Shown piece by piece: positions 47,158 to 56,907 of a stretch of DNA of 64,000 nt; the stretch's first letter is position 1, and every line of letters starts with the position of its first letter. The notes below the pieces were generated by a model. It searched no databases, was not told where the DNA came from, and saw only the letters and a list, made by a program, of their open reading frames with translations. The DNA is taken from contig NZ_VIGB01000003.1 of assembly GCF_006636205.1 (NCBI RefSeq), positions 7,256,501 to 7,320,500 of the forward strand. The letters are read 5' to 3'. Source of the DNA: Kitasatospora acidiphila (GTDB lineage: Bacteria > Actinomycetota > Actinomycetes > Streptomycetales > Streptomycetaceae). The position numbers were made by a program, and so were the translations under genes.

Positions 47158-49770
47158 CTACGGCGTGCCGTCGGCGGACGGAAGGCTCTGCTCGGTCCAC
47201 AAGGTCTTGCCGGTGGCGGTGTAGCGGGTGCCCCAGTGCCAGGTGAGCTGGGCGATGATGAACAGACCGCGCCCGCCCTCGTCGTCTGTGGCGGCATGGC
47301 GCAGGTGGGGTGAGGTGTGGCCGGTGTCGGAGACCTCGCAGATGAGGGTCTCGTCGCGGATGAGGCGGACGTGGATCGGTCCGCTGGCGTAGCGGATGGC
47401 GTTGGTGACCAGTTCGCTGACGATGAGTTCGGTGGTGAACCCGAGCTCCTCCAGGCCCCAGTCGCACAATTGTCCGGTGGTCGCGGCGCGGGCCGTGCCG
47501 ACCGCCGCGGGATCGGGGGCCAGCTCCCAGTCGGCCGTCTGCCGGGCGCTCAGTCTCCGGGTGCGGACCAGGAGCAGGGCCGCGTCGTCGTCCACCGGCC
47601 CGGGCAGCAGCGCCGCCAGGACGCGGTCGCAGAGCTCTTCCAGGGAACGACCGGGCAGGGCGAGGACACCGGCCAGCCGGCCGAGGCCGACGTTGACGTC
47701 GTGGTCCGGGGCATGGACCAGGCCGTCGGTGAAGAGCGCGAGCAGGCTGCCTTCAGGCAGGTGGAGTTCGGCGCTCTGGAAGGGCGGCCCGCCCGTGCCC
47801 AGGGCCCGGCCCGGCGGCAGTTCGGGGTAGCTGACGGTGCCGCCGTCCGGCTGGACCACGGCGGGTGGCGTGTGGCCCGCGCGGGCCATCGTGCACCGGC
47901 CGGAGACCGGGTCGTAAACCGCGTACAGGCAGGTCACCCCGAGGGCTTCGTCGCCCCCGTGTTCCCTGGCGGTCTGGACGACCACGTCGTCGAGCTGCGA
48001 AAGCAGATCATCCGGGTCGAGGTCCAGCCGCGCGAGGACGCGCACGCTCGTGCGCAGCCGGCCCATCGTTGCGGCGGCGCGCAACCCGTGGCCGAGCACG
48101 TCCCCGACGACCAGACCGACCCGGGTACCAGAGAGCGGAATGGCGTCGAACCAGTCGCCGCCAACCCCGGACCGACTGTCCGCGGGTACGTACCGGCTCG
48201 CTGCCTCGACGGCCGTCAGCCGCGGCAGGTGCTGCGGCAGCAGGCTGCGCTGCAGACGGAGGGTCGCAGTGTGCTCACGGGTGACCAGCGGCATCAGCAC
48301 CACACCGATCAGCAGGGCGCCGAGGCCGAAGACGGTCACCCCGCCGGTTCGGCCGATCAGCGGCAGGTCGACGGATGTGGCGCCGAACCCGGGATCGGCG
48401 TAGACGTCGAAGGCGGCGTAGCAGAACAGGGCGAGCATCACCAGCCCGCCCAGCCCGGGCAGCAGGCCCTTGAACAGGAAGTCCCGGCGGCTGCGGGTGA
48501 GCACCCTGCGGTAGTACCAGACGCAGGCGAAGCCGGTCAGGCCGTAGTAGAACGCGATCGCGAGCCCGACCGAGTCGATGGAGTCCGCGAGGATGTGGCG
48601 GCTGACGGACGTCAGCAGGACCAGGAACCCGACGGAGACCAGGCCCATGCCGACGGTCGACCAGATCGGGGTGAGGTACCGGCGGTGCAGACGCGCGAAC
48701 TGTGAGGGCACGGCCTTGTGCGCGGCCATGGAGAAGACCGTTCGGGCCATCGGCAGGATGGTGGTCTGGGTGGAGGCGGCGGCCGAGGTCAGCACCATGA
48801 GGATCAGCAGTTTGCCGAGGAACCGGCCGGCGCCCTCGCTGCCGAAGACCGTGCCACCCAGGCCGGAGAGCACGTCCCCGGAACTCGCGGAGTTGCCCAG
48901 CCCGATGCCTCGGGTGCCGACGCCGGCGAATGCCTGGGCCGAGGTGGCGACCAACCCGAAGACGAACAGCAGCAGCACGGTCGAGATGACCACCGCACGC
49001 CCCGGGGTGTGCCGGGCGTCGGCGGTCTCCTCGTTGACCGTCACGGCGGTGTCCCAGCCCCAGTAGAGGAACACGGCGGCGAGGATGCCCGAGGTGAACG
49101 CCCGTCCGGAGGAGACCTCGAAGGGGTTGAACCAGGAGGCGGAAACATGGATCGCGGTGGGCGGGTTGCCGGTGTAGACCTTGACCAGCGCGGTCACGGC
49201 GAATAGCAACAGCACCGCCACCTCAAGGCACAGCAGCCAGCGCTGGAGGGCCGCCGAGACCTCGATGCCGACGTAGCAGACCGCGGTCATCACGGCGATC
49301 CAGACGACTCCGGCCACGGTGGTCCACAGCCGGTTGGCCGCCAGCGAGTCCAGCCCGACCAGCCGGAAGCCGTACACACCGGCGATCTCCGCGAGGCTCG
49401 CCATCACGATGACGTTGGCGACGATGATGCCCCAGCCACCCATCCAGCCGGCGCGGGGTCCGAAGGCGCGGGTGGCCCAGGCGAAGGTGGTGCCACAGTC
49501 CGCGTTCGCGGCGTTGAGTTCCCGGTAGGCGTACGCGATCAGCAGCATCGGGACGAACGCCAGCATGGTGACGATGGGAGCCTGCAGACCGACTCCGGCC
49601 ACGATCAGGCCGAGCGTGGCAGCGAGGCTGTACGCCGGGGCAGTGGACGCCAGGCCGATGACAACTGAGGAGAACAGCCCCAGGGCACCGGCTTTCAGCC
49701 CTTTCGCACCAGCGCCCGAGCCGGGCGCGAGCGGCGAGGCAGATGAGATGGCACGACTGGAGAACCTCAC
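47158..49770 (-). CDS. Fusion protein: APC-type amino-acid permease + SpoIIE/PP2C phosphatase + HATPase (RsbW-like)
   Basis: 870 residues in one uninterrupted frame from GTG 49770. Residues ~25-495 are a complete APC-superfamily permease with ~12 membrane segments (GLASTAPAYSLAATLG, YVGIEVSAALQRWLLCLEVA, YWGWDTAVTVNEETADARHTPGRA). At ~496 the last segment runs straight into the SpoIIE helix (TREHTATLRLQRSLLPQHLP). SpoIIE/PP2C spans ~500-735: GGDWFD, VVGDVLGHG, and DDDAALLLV metal-binding aspartates intact. HATPase spans ~750-865: ELIVSELVTNAIRYA (N-box), CEVSDTG, GGRGLFII. Normally the permease and the phosphatase-kinase are separate proteins. Transport or substrate binding may be wired to anti-sigma signalling; that is inference. 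Confidence 0.93.
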   Translation of the reverse strand: MRFSSRAISSASPLAPGSGAGAKGLKAGALGLFSSVVIGLASTAPAYSLAATLGLIVAGVGLQAPIVTMLAFVPMLLIAYAYRELNAANADCGTTFAWATRAFGPRAGWMGGWGIIVANVIVMASLAEIAGVYGFRLVGLDSLAANRLWTTVAGVVWIAVMTAVCYVGIEVSAALQRWLLCLEVAVLLLFAVTALVKVYTGNPPTAIHVSASWFNPFEVSSGRAFTSGILAAVFLYWGWDTAVTVNEETADARHTPGRAVVISTVLLLFVFGLVATSAQAFAGVGTRGIGLGNSASSGDVLSGLGGTVFGSEGAGRFLGKLLILMVLTSAAASTQTTILPMARTVFSMAAHKAVPSQFARLHRRYLTPIWSTVGMGLVSVGFLVLLTSVSRHILADSIDSVGLAIAFYYGLTGFACVWYYRRVLTRSRRDFLFKGLLPGLGGLVMLALFCYAAFDVYADPGFGATSVDLPLIGRTGGVTVFGLGALLIGVVLMPLVTREHTATLRLQRSLLPQHLPRLTAVEAASRYVPADSRSGVGGDWFDAIPLSGTRVGLVVGDVLGHGLRAAATMGRLRTSVRVLARLDLDPDDLLSQLDDVVVQTAREHGGDEALGVTCLYAVYDPVSGRCTMARAGHTPPAVVQPDGGTVSYPELPPGRALGTGGPPFQSAELHLPEGSLLALFTDGLVHAPDHDVNVGLGRLAGVLALPGRSLEELCDRVLAALLPGPVDDDAALLLVRTRRLSARQTADWELAPDPAAVGTARAATTGQLCDWGLEELGFTTELIVSELVTNAIRYASGPIHVRLIRDETLICEVSDTGHTSPHLRHAATDDEGGRGLFIIAQLTWHWGTRYTATGKTLWTEQSLPSADGTP

Positions 49771-49870
49771 AGTTCGCCTTCGCCAGGAGGCATTGCGAGC
49801 ACCATTTTCCCCCGGGCATGGTGCGGCTTGCCAGCCAAGGGGTGATCACCGCAGCTCAAGCTGCAGTAGC

Positions 49871-49891
49871 ACCCAACGAACCACGTTGGGT
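49871..49891 (-). terminator. Small hairpin beside the tRNA-like element
   Basis: ACCCAACG, five-base loop, CGTTGGGT: perfect 8-bp stem, just 3' of the minus-strand tRNA-like sequence. Confidence 0.6.
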
Positions 49892-49896
49892 CTAGG

Positions 49897-49972
49897 GGCA
49901 CCGGGGCAGAATTCGAACCTACGTTCACTCGGAAGTCGAGCCAGGCGCTCCACCGCAGGGCTTCCCGGTGCC
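49897..49972 (-). tRNA. Collinear but degenerate tRNA-like sequence
   Basis: Minus-strand ends GGCACCGGG (49964-49972) and CCCGGTGCC (49897-49905) pair over 9 bp; GTAGG-TTCGAAT-TCTGC is a T-arm with two G-U pairs; GGTGGAGCG resembles a D-arm. Acceptor plus T stem total 14 bp instead of 12, and the anticodon arm (CTCG...CGAG) has only a five-base loop, or lacks T33 if opened. No credible anticodon; probably a pseudo-tRNA or an attachment-site remnant. It lies between two divergent stress-phosphatase genes. Confidence 0.4.
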
Positions 49973-50090
49973 CATGAGCCGGCTGTGGGCCCGGGGCGGA
50001 GTCTCGGGTGGGACAGGCGTGCCCGGACGGGCCACCATGGGAAGCAGACCGCGCGGGCCCGCCCCGCCGGTGCGGACGAGGTGGTGTGCG

Positions 50091-52309
50091 GTGAGTACGT
50101 CCCGGCCCGAATCCGGGCGGATCGAATCGACGGGCACCGAGCCGCCCGACGACGCCTTCGACACCGTCGAGGCGCTCGGCCAGTTGCTCCGGACGGCCCC
50201 GAACGCCTCGGTGCGTACATCGGCGGACTCTACCTGCTCTCCGAGGACGGGCAGCTGCTGGAGCTACTGATGACCCTCGGGCCCGCCCGGCAGTTCACCC
50301 GGCCCTGGCAGCACGTGGGGATGGCCGCGCCGATCCCGGTGGCCGACGCTGCGCGCGACGGCCGGGTGGTCTGGGCCGCCGGACCGGAGGACCTGGCCCG
50401 CCGGTACCCGCAGGTCGCGCTCGCGATGCCGTACGCGTTCTGCCTGGGCGCCGTGCCGCTGGTCTCGCGCACGACGACGTACGGCGTAGCGTTCTTCATC
50501 TGGCCGGCCGCACACCCCACCGAGCTGTCGCCCGGCGAGCAGCGCGGGCTGACCGAGCTCGCCGCGCAGCTGGCCGGGCTGCTGGCGGCGGCGGCCCGGT
50601 CCGGCCGTCCGGTCCGCCCGGGGCCGCGGCCGGTGCCGGTCAACCCACCGGCCCCGGCCGACACCTTCGCCGCCGTGACCGGGCGACTACCGGAGGGGCT
50701 CTGCGGCATCGGGCACGACGGCCGACTCAACCTCGTCACGCCGACCGCGGCCGAACTGCTCGGCAAGCCGGTTGAGCAACTGCTGGGCGTCAAGCCGTGG
50801 TCGGCGCTGCCGTGGCTGCGCGACCCGATCTACGACCACCACTACCGCGCAGCGGTGATCAGCGGACAGGCCACCTCGTTCATCGCGGTGCGGCCGCCGG
50901 ACCGGTGGCTCTCGTTCCGGCTCTTCCCGGACGCGAACGGGCTGACCGTGCGGATCGACATGGCCGCCGCCACCCAGCGGGACCCATCGGCCCCCCAGGT
51001 CACCGCCGAGCCGCACCCGCACACCCGCCCCGGCGCGCTGTACCACATCCTGCAGCTGGCCAGCGCGCTGACTGAGGCGACCACCGTGCAGGACGTGGTG
51101 GGCATGGTCTCCGACCAGATCGTGCCGGCCTTCGGCGGCCGGGCCGTCGCGATCCTGATGGCCGAGAGCGGCAAGCTGCGGATCGTCGGCCACCGCGGCT
51201 ATCCGCCCGGGCTGGTCGACCAGTTCGACGGCACCCCGCTGACCCAGTCCACCCCCGGCGTGCAGGCCTCGACGAACCCGGTGCCGGCCTTCTTCGAGAA
51301 CCGCGCCGAACTGGAGCGGCTCTACGCCGGCCGCCGCGAGACCCAGGACGGCATGGCCGCCTGGGCCTACCTGCCACTGGTGACCTCCGGTCGGCTGATC
51401 GGCACCTGCGTGCTCGCCTTCGCCGAGCCGCACCGCTTCAGCCTGGAGGAGCGCGCGGTACTGACCTCGCTCGGGGGCCTGATCGCACAGGCGCTGGACC
51501 GCGCCCGGCTCTACGACACCAAGTTCGAATTCGCCCACGGCCTGCAGGACAGCCTGCTGCCGCACGCGCTGCCGGTGGTGCCCGGTCTGGCCACCGCCGC
51601 CCGCTACCTGCCCGCCAGCGAGGGCATGGAGGTCGGCGGCGACTTCTACGACATCATCCCGGTGGACGGCGACGCGGTGGCCGTGGTGATCGGCGACGTG
51701 CAGGGCCACAACGTGAACGCCGCCGCGTTGATGGGCCAGATCCGTACGGCCGTGCGCGCCTTCGCCACCGCCGATGCCGACCCCAGCACGGTGCTCGCCC
51801 GCACCAACCGCCTGGTCCTCGACCTCGGCACCACGCTGCTCGCCAGCTGCGCATACCTGCGGGTCCAACTGGGCAGTCGGGAGGCTTGGTTGGCCGACGC
51901 CGGCCACCCCGCCCCGCTGCTGCGCGACCCCGACGGCCGGGCCCGGCTGCTCAACCCGGCGATCGGCATGGTGCTGAACGTCGACCCGGGCGCCGACTAC
52001 CCGCAGGTCCGGGTCGCGCTGCCGGTCGGCAGCACCCTGCTGCTGTACACCGACGGGCTGATCGAGACTCCCGGCACCGACATCGGGCAGGCCCAGACGA
52101 TGCTCGCCGCGGCGCTGGCCCGGCACGGGGCGGCACCCCTTGACCAGCTGGCCGACACGCTGATCGGCCAGGCCGGCCACGCCGACCACCGCGCCGACGA
52201 CATCGCGCTGCTGCTGATCCGCTCGGTGCCGGGCCGAGAACCGGGAAAACCGGCGTCGGCTGCCTCCGGCCCCGAAGGATGCCCGGAGTCGACCCCTGAG
52301 AACTCGTAA
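50091..52309 (+). pseudogene. GAF-PAS-GAF-SpoIIE phosphatase (RsbU-like), one frameshift near the N-terminus
   Basis: GTG 50091 begins VSTSRPESGRIESTG... DDAFDTVEALGQLLRTAPNAS; the next frame continues GAYIGGLYLLSEDGQLLELL. Restoring one G at ~50209-50211 joins them. Downstream everything is intact: GAF-like region (~45-190), PAS (LPEGLCGIGHDGRLNLVTPTAAELLG), second GAF (LTEATTVQDVVGMVSDQIVPAFGG) and SpoIIE/PP2C (MEVGGDFYDIIPVDGD, VIGDVQGHN, RADDIALLLIR), ~740 residues. A signal-dependent phosphatase for anti-anti-sigma factors, divergent from the permease fusion. Confidence 0.82.
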
Positions 52310-52749
52310 GACGCTGCGGCACGACCTGCCTGCGCCGGACGCGCGATTGTCCGTTCCCCGCAGCCGATTGAGCTGGTCCGCGCTCAACGGGCGGTCGACG
52401 GCCAGGAACTCGTAGTACTGATACTCACTCAACGGAACTGCTCCACCGCGCTCACGGGACTGCCAGGACTGATGCGGCCGGGCACTGTCAGGATGCCCAC
52501 CGGCAGAACGCCTCGATCCACTCCGCACCTTCTGGCACGGGCGACGGAAGCGGCAGGTCGCGCGTCCCAGTTCGGTTACTCGATGGCCTCGGTGGGGTGC
52601 ACGACACAAGGCCTGGGCACGTACTCGTCGTCGAACTCGTACGGCCGCGGCACCTCCGTTCGTGCACGAGGCCGGGTGCAGCGGTCCCAGGTCCCGACCC
52701 GGGCACGACACGGTGTGCGGGCGCGGGCCGGACGGTGGAGACTGGCAGG
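52310..52749. other. Intergenic region with one gene fragment
   Basis: Apart from the short minus-strand fragment at 52355-52432 no gene is supported on either strand. Confidence 0.45.
52355..52432 (-). pseudogene. N-terminal fragment of a conserved Streptomyces protein
   Basis: Minus-strand text LSEYQYYEFLAVDRPLSADQ then LNRLRG, which I recognise as the start of a common large actinomycete protein of unknown function; the similarity stops after ~25 residues. TTG at 52432 would be the start codon. Confidence 0.5.
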
Positions 52750-53025
52750 GTGAGTGAGAACCGATATCGCGGATGGGCGACGCTGATCGATCGGGGGTTC
52801 GAGATCGTGGTCCATGCAGATCTGGCCACTCGCGGCTCGCCCGGCGGCCCACTGAGCTGGGGTGGGCACGTTCAGGCGGATCGGGACGAGGACTTCGAGC
52901 TGATGGAGAAAGTCCGCGAGGGTCGCCTGCGGATGCCGGAGGGCGGCGAAGCCGCCTTCGTCGAGGTCGCCACCGACGGTTCCGGCGGCCTGGATATCGT
53001 CGGGCGCAGTGCGGCACCCTTCTGA
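52750..53025 (+). CDS. Small hypothetical protein (DUF4873-like)
   Basis: 91 residues from GTG 52750. Opening RYRGWATLIDRGFEIVVHADL and ending GGLDIVGRSAAPF, an all-beta small protein with no signal or cysteines. The composition and the RYRGWATL start resemble DUF4873-type proteins; weak assignment. Confidence 0.55.
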   Translation: MSENRYRGWATLIDRGFEIVVHADLATRGSPGGPLSWGGHVQADRDEDFELMEKVREGRLRMPEGGEAAFVEVATDGSGGLDIVGRSAAPF

Positions 53026-53158
53026 GGGTTTGAGCCGGCGAGCCCCGCGAGCAGTGCCGGCACCCGTACCGCCCGCAAGACAGCCGGAGGCCGTTCAGCG
53101 CCACTGCCTAGCCTGCGCGTTTCACTTGGGGCCCTGTCCGGATCATGAGCGGGAACGC

Positions 53159-53229
53159 GAAAGTGCCTTCTGCGCTGGGAAGATGAGGCTTGTCGAAGGT
53201 CTCTGTCAGCCCAGCGGGAAGGCACTTTC
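53159..53229. repeat. Inverted repeat directly in front of the transposase start
   Basis: GAAAGTGCCTTCTGCGCTGGG (as two parts: GAAAGTGCCTTC and GCTGGG, 53159-53179) pairs with CCCAGC and GAAGGCACTTTC (53210-53229) with a 2-3 base internal mismatch. It ends three bases before the GTG of the transposase and would fold over its ribosome site. Confidence 0.7.
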
Positions 53230-53232
53230 TAC

Positions 53233-54635
53233 GTGCACACTACCGGGTCACGTCCCCGGCTCGTCGTCTCCGCCGACGGGCGCGGGGTCGTCAGCCACGC
53301 CGGATCCCGGCTGCTGGCCGATCTCGCCGACGCCACCGGCCTCACCCGCGCCTTCAGCGAGGCCCTGCGCCGGCTTCGTCCGCGCGGCACCGGCCACGAT
53401 CCGGGCCGGATCGCGGTCGACCTGGCGGTGATGCTCGCCGACGGCGGCGAGGCCATCGCCGACCTGACCCTGCTGCGTGACCAGCCCGAAGTCTTCGGCC
53501 CCGTCGCCTCCACCCCGACCGCCTGGCGGCTGCTGGCCGGTATCGACCCCGCCGCGCTCAAAGCGTTGCGCGCGGCCCGCGCCGCCGCCCGCGAGATCGC
53601 CTGGCTGCAGGCCGGTGAGACCCGCCACGGCATCCCCGCTGCGCAAGCGGGCGGGCGCGAACTACCAGGCCTGGTCCTGGACATCGATGCCACTCTGGTC
53701 ACCTGCCACTCCGAGAAGGAGAACGCGGCGCCGACCTACAAGCGCGGCTTCGGCTACCACCCGCTGCTGTGCTTCCTCGACAACACGGGCGAGGCCCTGG
53801 CAGGTGTGCTGCGGCCGGGCAACGCCGCCGCGAACACGGCCGCCGACCACATCGCCGTGCTCGACGCCGCGCTCGCCCAGATCCCCGACGCCCACCGCCA
53901 CGGCACCGAGATCCTCGTCCGCGCCGACAGCGCCGGCTCCGCCAAAGCGTTCCTGGCCCACATTCGCGCCCTGCGCTCGCGCGGGATCCACGCGTCGTTC
54001 TCCGTCGGATGGTCCATCACCGAGCCGGTCCGCCGGGCGATCCGCCACCTGCCCGACCGTGTATGGCATCCCGCCCTCGAACAGGACGGCTCCCTGCGCG
54101 ACGGCGCCGAGGTCGCCGAGCTGACCGGCCTGGTCAACCTGCCGGGCCTGCCCGAGGGCACCCGGATCATCGTCCGCCGTGAACGCCCGCACCCCGGCGC
54201 CCAGCTGTCTCTGTTCGACCTGGACGAGGGCATGCGCCACCAGATCCTCCTCACCGACACCCCCACGGCCAGGGCTCCCTGCAACTGCTGGAGGTCCGCC
54301 ACCGCGCGCACGCCCGTGTCGAGGACCGGATCCGTTGCGGCAAGACCACCGGATTCGGCCGCTTCCCCTCGCGTCACTTCGCCATCAACACCGCGTGGCT
54401 GGAGCTGTCCCTGACCGCCATCGACCTGCTTGCCTGGACTCAAGCCCTCCTGCTGGAGGGAGAGTTGGCCACAGCTGAGCCGAAGAAGCTCCGTTACCGG
54501 GTGCTCCACGCCGCCGCCCGCATCACCCGCGGCGCCCGCCGACTGCACCTGCGGATCGCCGCCACCTGGCCCTGGCGCCACGACCTCGCGCACGCATTCA
54601 CCCGACTGCAGGCCCTGCCCCGGCCCGTCACCTGA
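53233..54635 (+). mobile_element. IS1380-family transposase, one frameshift
   Basis: GTG 53233 opens a DDE transposase with the IS1380 texture: DLADATGLTRAFSEAL, DLAVMLADGGEAIADLTLL, LVLDIDATLVTCHSEKENAA, GYHPLLCFLDNTGEALAGVLRPGNA, ILVRADSAGSAKAFL. At the C5 run 54260-54264 the frame is lost; with one C restored it continues GQGSLQLLEVRHRAHARVED, FPSRHFAINTAWLELSLTA and ends PRPVT at 54635 (~467 residues). Element ends and target duplication could not be defined. Confidence 0.85.
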
Positions 54636-54763
54636 CCCGACACGACCACCCTGACCGCCCACGAACCGAGGACCTTGGAGACACCGGCCGCCGCGTCGGG
54701 CACTCGCCATGCCCAGCACCCGAACCTCGGCCCTCGGACCGCTGCCAACACCGTCAGCCCGAC

Positions 54764-55182
54764 TCAGCCAACCCCAAGCGAAACGCGGAGGCTAGGCATC
54801 GCACCGACCTGCTCGGCCGTCGCACCGTCGACCATCGCGAACCGCACGAGCGCGCCACCGTCGGTGGGCGTCACGGCGACGGCGACCGGGAGTTCACCCG
54901 CGGCCTCCATCCGGTAGATGACCTCCTCCAGTACTGCGACGAGCAACAGGTCACCGGTATCGGAGGTCAGCTCGCGCTCCCGGGTGACGCGGGGTGGCTC
55001 CGGGGGAAGAGTTCGGCGAAGCTGCCGACCATGCCGCGCACCGTCTGGGAGATGCACTCCTCACGTGTGGGTTCGCACGCCTCGATGCGCAGATCGGCGG
55101 TGTGCGGCACGCTCCGGCGGCCGCGGGGCTGCGAGGCCCGCGCGTGGTTCCGCCACCCTGTCACTAAGTCCTCCCGGGTCAT
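54764..55182 (-). pseudogene. Archease (RtcB cofactor) gene, frameshifted and C-terminally truncated
   Basis: ATG 55182 begins MTREDLVTGW...; RRSVPHTADLRIEACEPTREECI and TVRGMVGSFAELF are the archease N-terminal motif (HTADxxI, ExxxxAxxG). With one C restored at the run 55002-55006 the frame continues RVTRERELTSDTGDLLLVAVLEEVIYRMEA and VDGATAEQVGAMPS, then ends early; the usual ~20 C-terminal residues (KAVSLHxLxF...VDV) are missing. Archease activates the RNA ligase RtcB; no rtcB gene is in the window, the expected position being occupied by the IS1380 element. Confidence 0.78.
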
Positions 55183-55203
55183 GACCCGGTGTGGAGGATC
55201 CGG

Positions 55204-55764
55204 CTACGCCTTCGCCTTGGCGACGACGGTCACCAGAGTCTCCGCGAAGGCGGGCAGGTCGGCCGGCTTCCGGCTGGTGATGAGCACATTCGGCCCGCTG
55301 GTGCAGATGTGGACCTCCTCGTCGACCCAGTGGGCGCCGGCGTTGACGAGGTCGGTACGCACGCTGGGCCAGGAGGTAAGGGTGCGTCCGCGTACGACAT
55401 CGGCCTCAACGAGCGTCCACGGGGCGTGACAGATCGCAGCGACCGGCTTGCCCGACTCGAAGAACGCACGTACGAAGCCCACGGCTCGCCGGTCGGTCCG
55501 CAGGAAATCCGGGTTCGCCACCCCGCCGGGCAGCACCAGAGCGTCGTACCTGTCGGCGCTCACCTCGCCGAGCACGTCGTCGACCTTGAAAGTGTCGGCC
55601 CGGTCGAGGTGGTGGAAAGCCTCCACCCGTCCCGCCTTGGTGGATACCAGCCGTGGAGTGCCGCCTGCTTCGGCGACTGCCTGCCACGGCTGGGTCAACT
55701 CGATCTGCTCGGCGCCCTTGGGTGCCACGAGGAAGGCCACGGTCCTGCCCTGCAAGGTGATCAA
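55204..55764 (-). CDS. DJ-1/PfpI-family protein (general stress protein 18 / YhbO-like)
   Basis: TTG 55764 is chosen: relatives start M-x-x-LxGRTVAFLVAP exactly here, and GAAGGCGGG lies upstream. 186 residues. GRTVAFLVAPKGAEQIELTQPWQ, YDALVLPGGVANPDFLR (conserved Glu/Asp region) and the nucleophile cysteine in VAAICHAPWTLVEA, followed by RTLTSWPSVRTDL. Stress-related glyoxalase/deglycase-type protein. Intact, in contrast to its neighbours. Confidence 0.9.
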   Translation of the reverse strand: MITLQGRTVAFLVAPKGAEQIELTQPWQAVAEAGGTPRLVSTKAGRVEAFHHLDRADTFKVDDVLGEVSADRYDALVLPGGVANPDFLRTDRRAVGFVRAFFESGKPVAAICHAPWTLVEADVVRGRTLTSWPSVRTDLVNAGAHWVDEEVHICTSGPNVLITSRKPADLPAFAETLVTVVAKAKA

Positions 55765-55828
55765 GGAGACCCGCCTTCTTCCCGCGCATCGGTCCCGGTA
55801 GCGGTCAGACCCTCCCTTCCAGGATGCG

Positions 55829-56053
55829 CTACCGGGGCGGTCCTGCGAACGATCCCGGCCCGGTAGCCGGTCGGCCGGCAACGTCCCGCCAGACCCCGGG
55901 CACGGCGAGGGTGGAGAGTGCGAGGGCGCCCGAGCCGGCCAGGGCGGTGGCGATCCGGCGGACCACCAATCGCCGTCCGTGCTCCCGTTCAGCCCGCGAG
56001 CAGCCCTCGCCCCGGTCGTGGAACGCCCGCGTGTGGTGCTCGCTGGGCACCAT
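55829..56053 (-). CDS. Possible small membrane-anchored protein
   Basis: ATG 56053 (MVPSEHHTRAFHDRGEGCSR) gives 74 residues with one hydrophobic stretch (RRIATALAGSGALALSTLAVPG). No ribosome site and no recognised family; may be spurious or a remnant. Confidence 0.3.
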   Translation of the reverse strand: MVPSEHHTRAFHDRGEGCSRAEREHGRRLVVRRIATALAGSGALALSTLAVPGVWRDVAGRPATGPGSFAGPPR

Positions 56054-56260
56054 CACACCGCCATCGCCCAGACGTAGCCGAGCCATTCGCGCACGTGCAC
56101 CGCGATCAGCCCGCAGGCGTCCGGTCATTCCCGCACGGCGAGGGAGGTTGATGGTGTGTCACCAAGGGGTTTCTCAACCAGCCCGCCACGCGCTGGACCT
56201 CGAGATCGCCGCCGCCCCCGAGCTCTGGCGGCCGCGGGCGGCTGCTCGGCGTAGGCGGGC

Positions 56261-56907
56261 TCAGGTCGGGTAGCCGTACCGTCCGTGCAGCCGGACGAAC
56301 CGAGCCATGGTGAGGATCTGTCGGGCTGCAGCCCCGAAGCGGTGCGCTGGAAGGACACGACCTGCTCCTCGCCGCCCGGACCGATGGGCTGGACCAGGCG
56401 GCCGCCGAGCCGAAGCTGCTCGATCAGCGGTGGAGGGACATCGGGGAACGCCGCCGAGACGAGGATGGCGTCGTACGGGGCGCGGTCCGGTACGCCGCGG
56501 CTGCCGTCCCCGAGGCACAGCTCCACATTGCGAATGCTCTGGCGGGCGAGGTTCCGCCGGGCCTGCCGAACCAGCTGCGGCCACATCTCGATGCTCACGA
56601 CGTCTGCGGCCAGCCGAGCGAGCAGAGCGGTTTGGAAGGCCAGGCCGGTACCGACTTCGAGGACGTGTTCGTTCCCGGTGAGTGCCAGGCCGTCGATCAT
56701 CCTCGCGGAGAGTGAGGGCTGGGTGGTCGTCTGCCCGTTCGCGATCGGGATGGGCTCGTCGAGGTAGGCAAGGGCACGGTAGCGGGCAGGGACGAAGCCT
56801 GCGCGCGGCGTCGCCCGCAGGGCCCCGAGCAGGCGCTCGTCGCGGATGCCGGTTTCCCGGGCGGCCTGGACGAGATTGTCCGCTTCGGGGAAAAGGTCTC
56901 CGGTCAC
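56261..56907 (-). pseudogene. pcm: Protein-L-isoaspartate O-methyltransferase-like gene with C-terminal frameshift
   Basis: GTG 56907 overlaps the upstream TGA (GTGA) and has AGGGAAG seven bases away. PCMT motifs: GALRATPRAGFVPARYRALAYLDEPIPI, GQTTTQPSLSARMIDGLAL, VLEVGTGLAFQTALLA (SAM motif I, with GTGLAF), IEMWPQL, VELCLGDGSRGV. After SGLQP the frame slips at the C run ~56322; with one C restored it ends RQILTMARFVRLHGRYGYPT, the expected C-terminus. Unrepaired, the frame runs on to 56125 with an Arg-rich tail. Confidence 0.8.

Noticed and set aside
47158..49770. The permease-phosphatase fusion as a frameshift artefact
   Set aside because: The frame is continuous and both partners are complete with a seamless junction; a single-base error could not create it. 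A real deletion remains possible.
56125..56260. C-terminal Arg-rich extension of the PCMT protein
   Set aside because: The natural C-terminus is found in the neighbouring frame once one C is restored, so the extension is an out-of-frame artefact.
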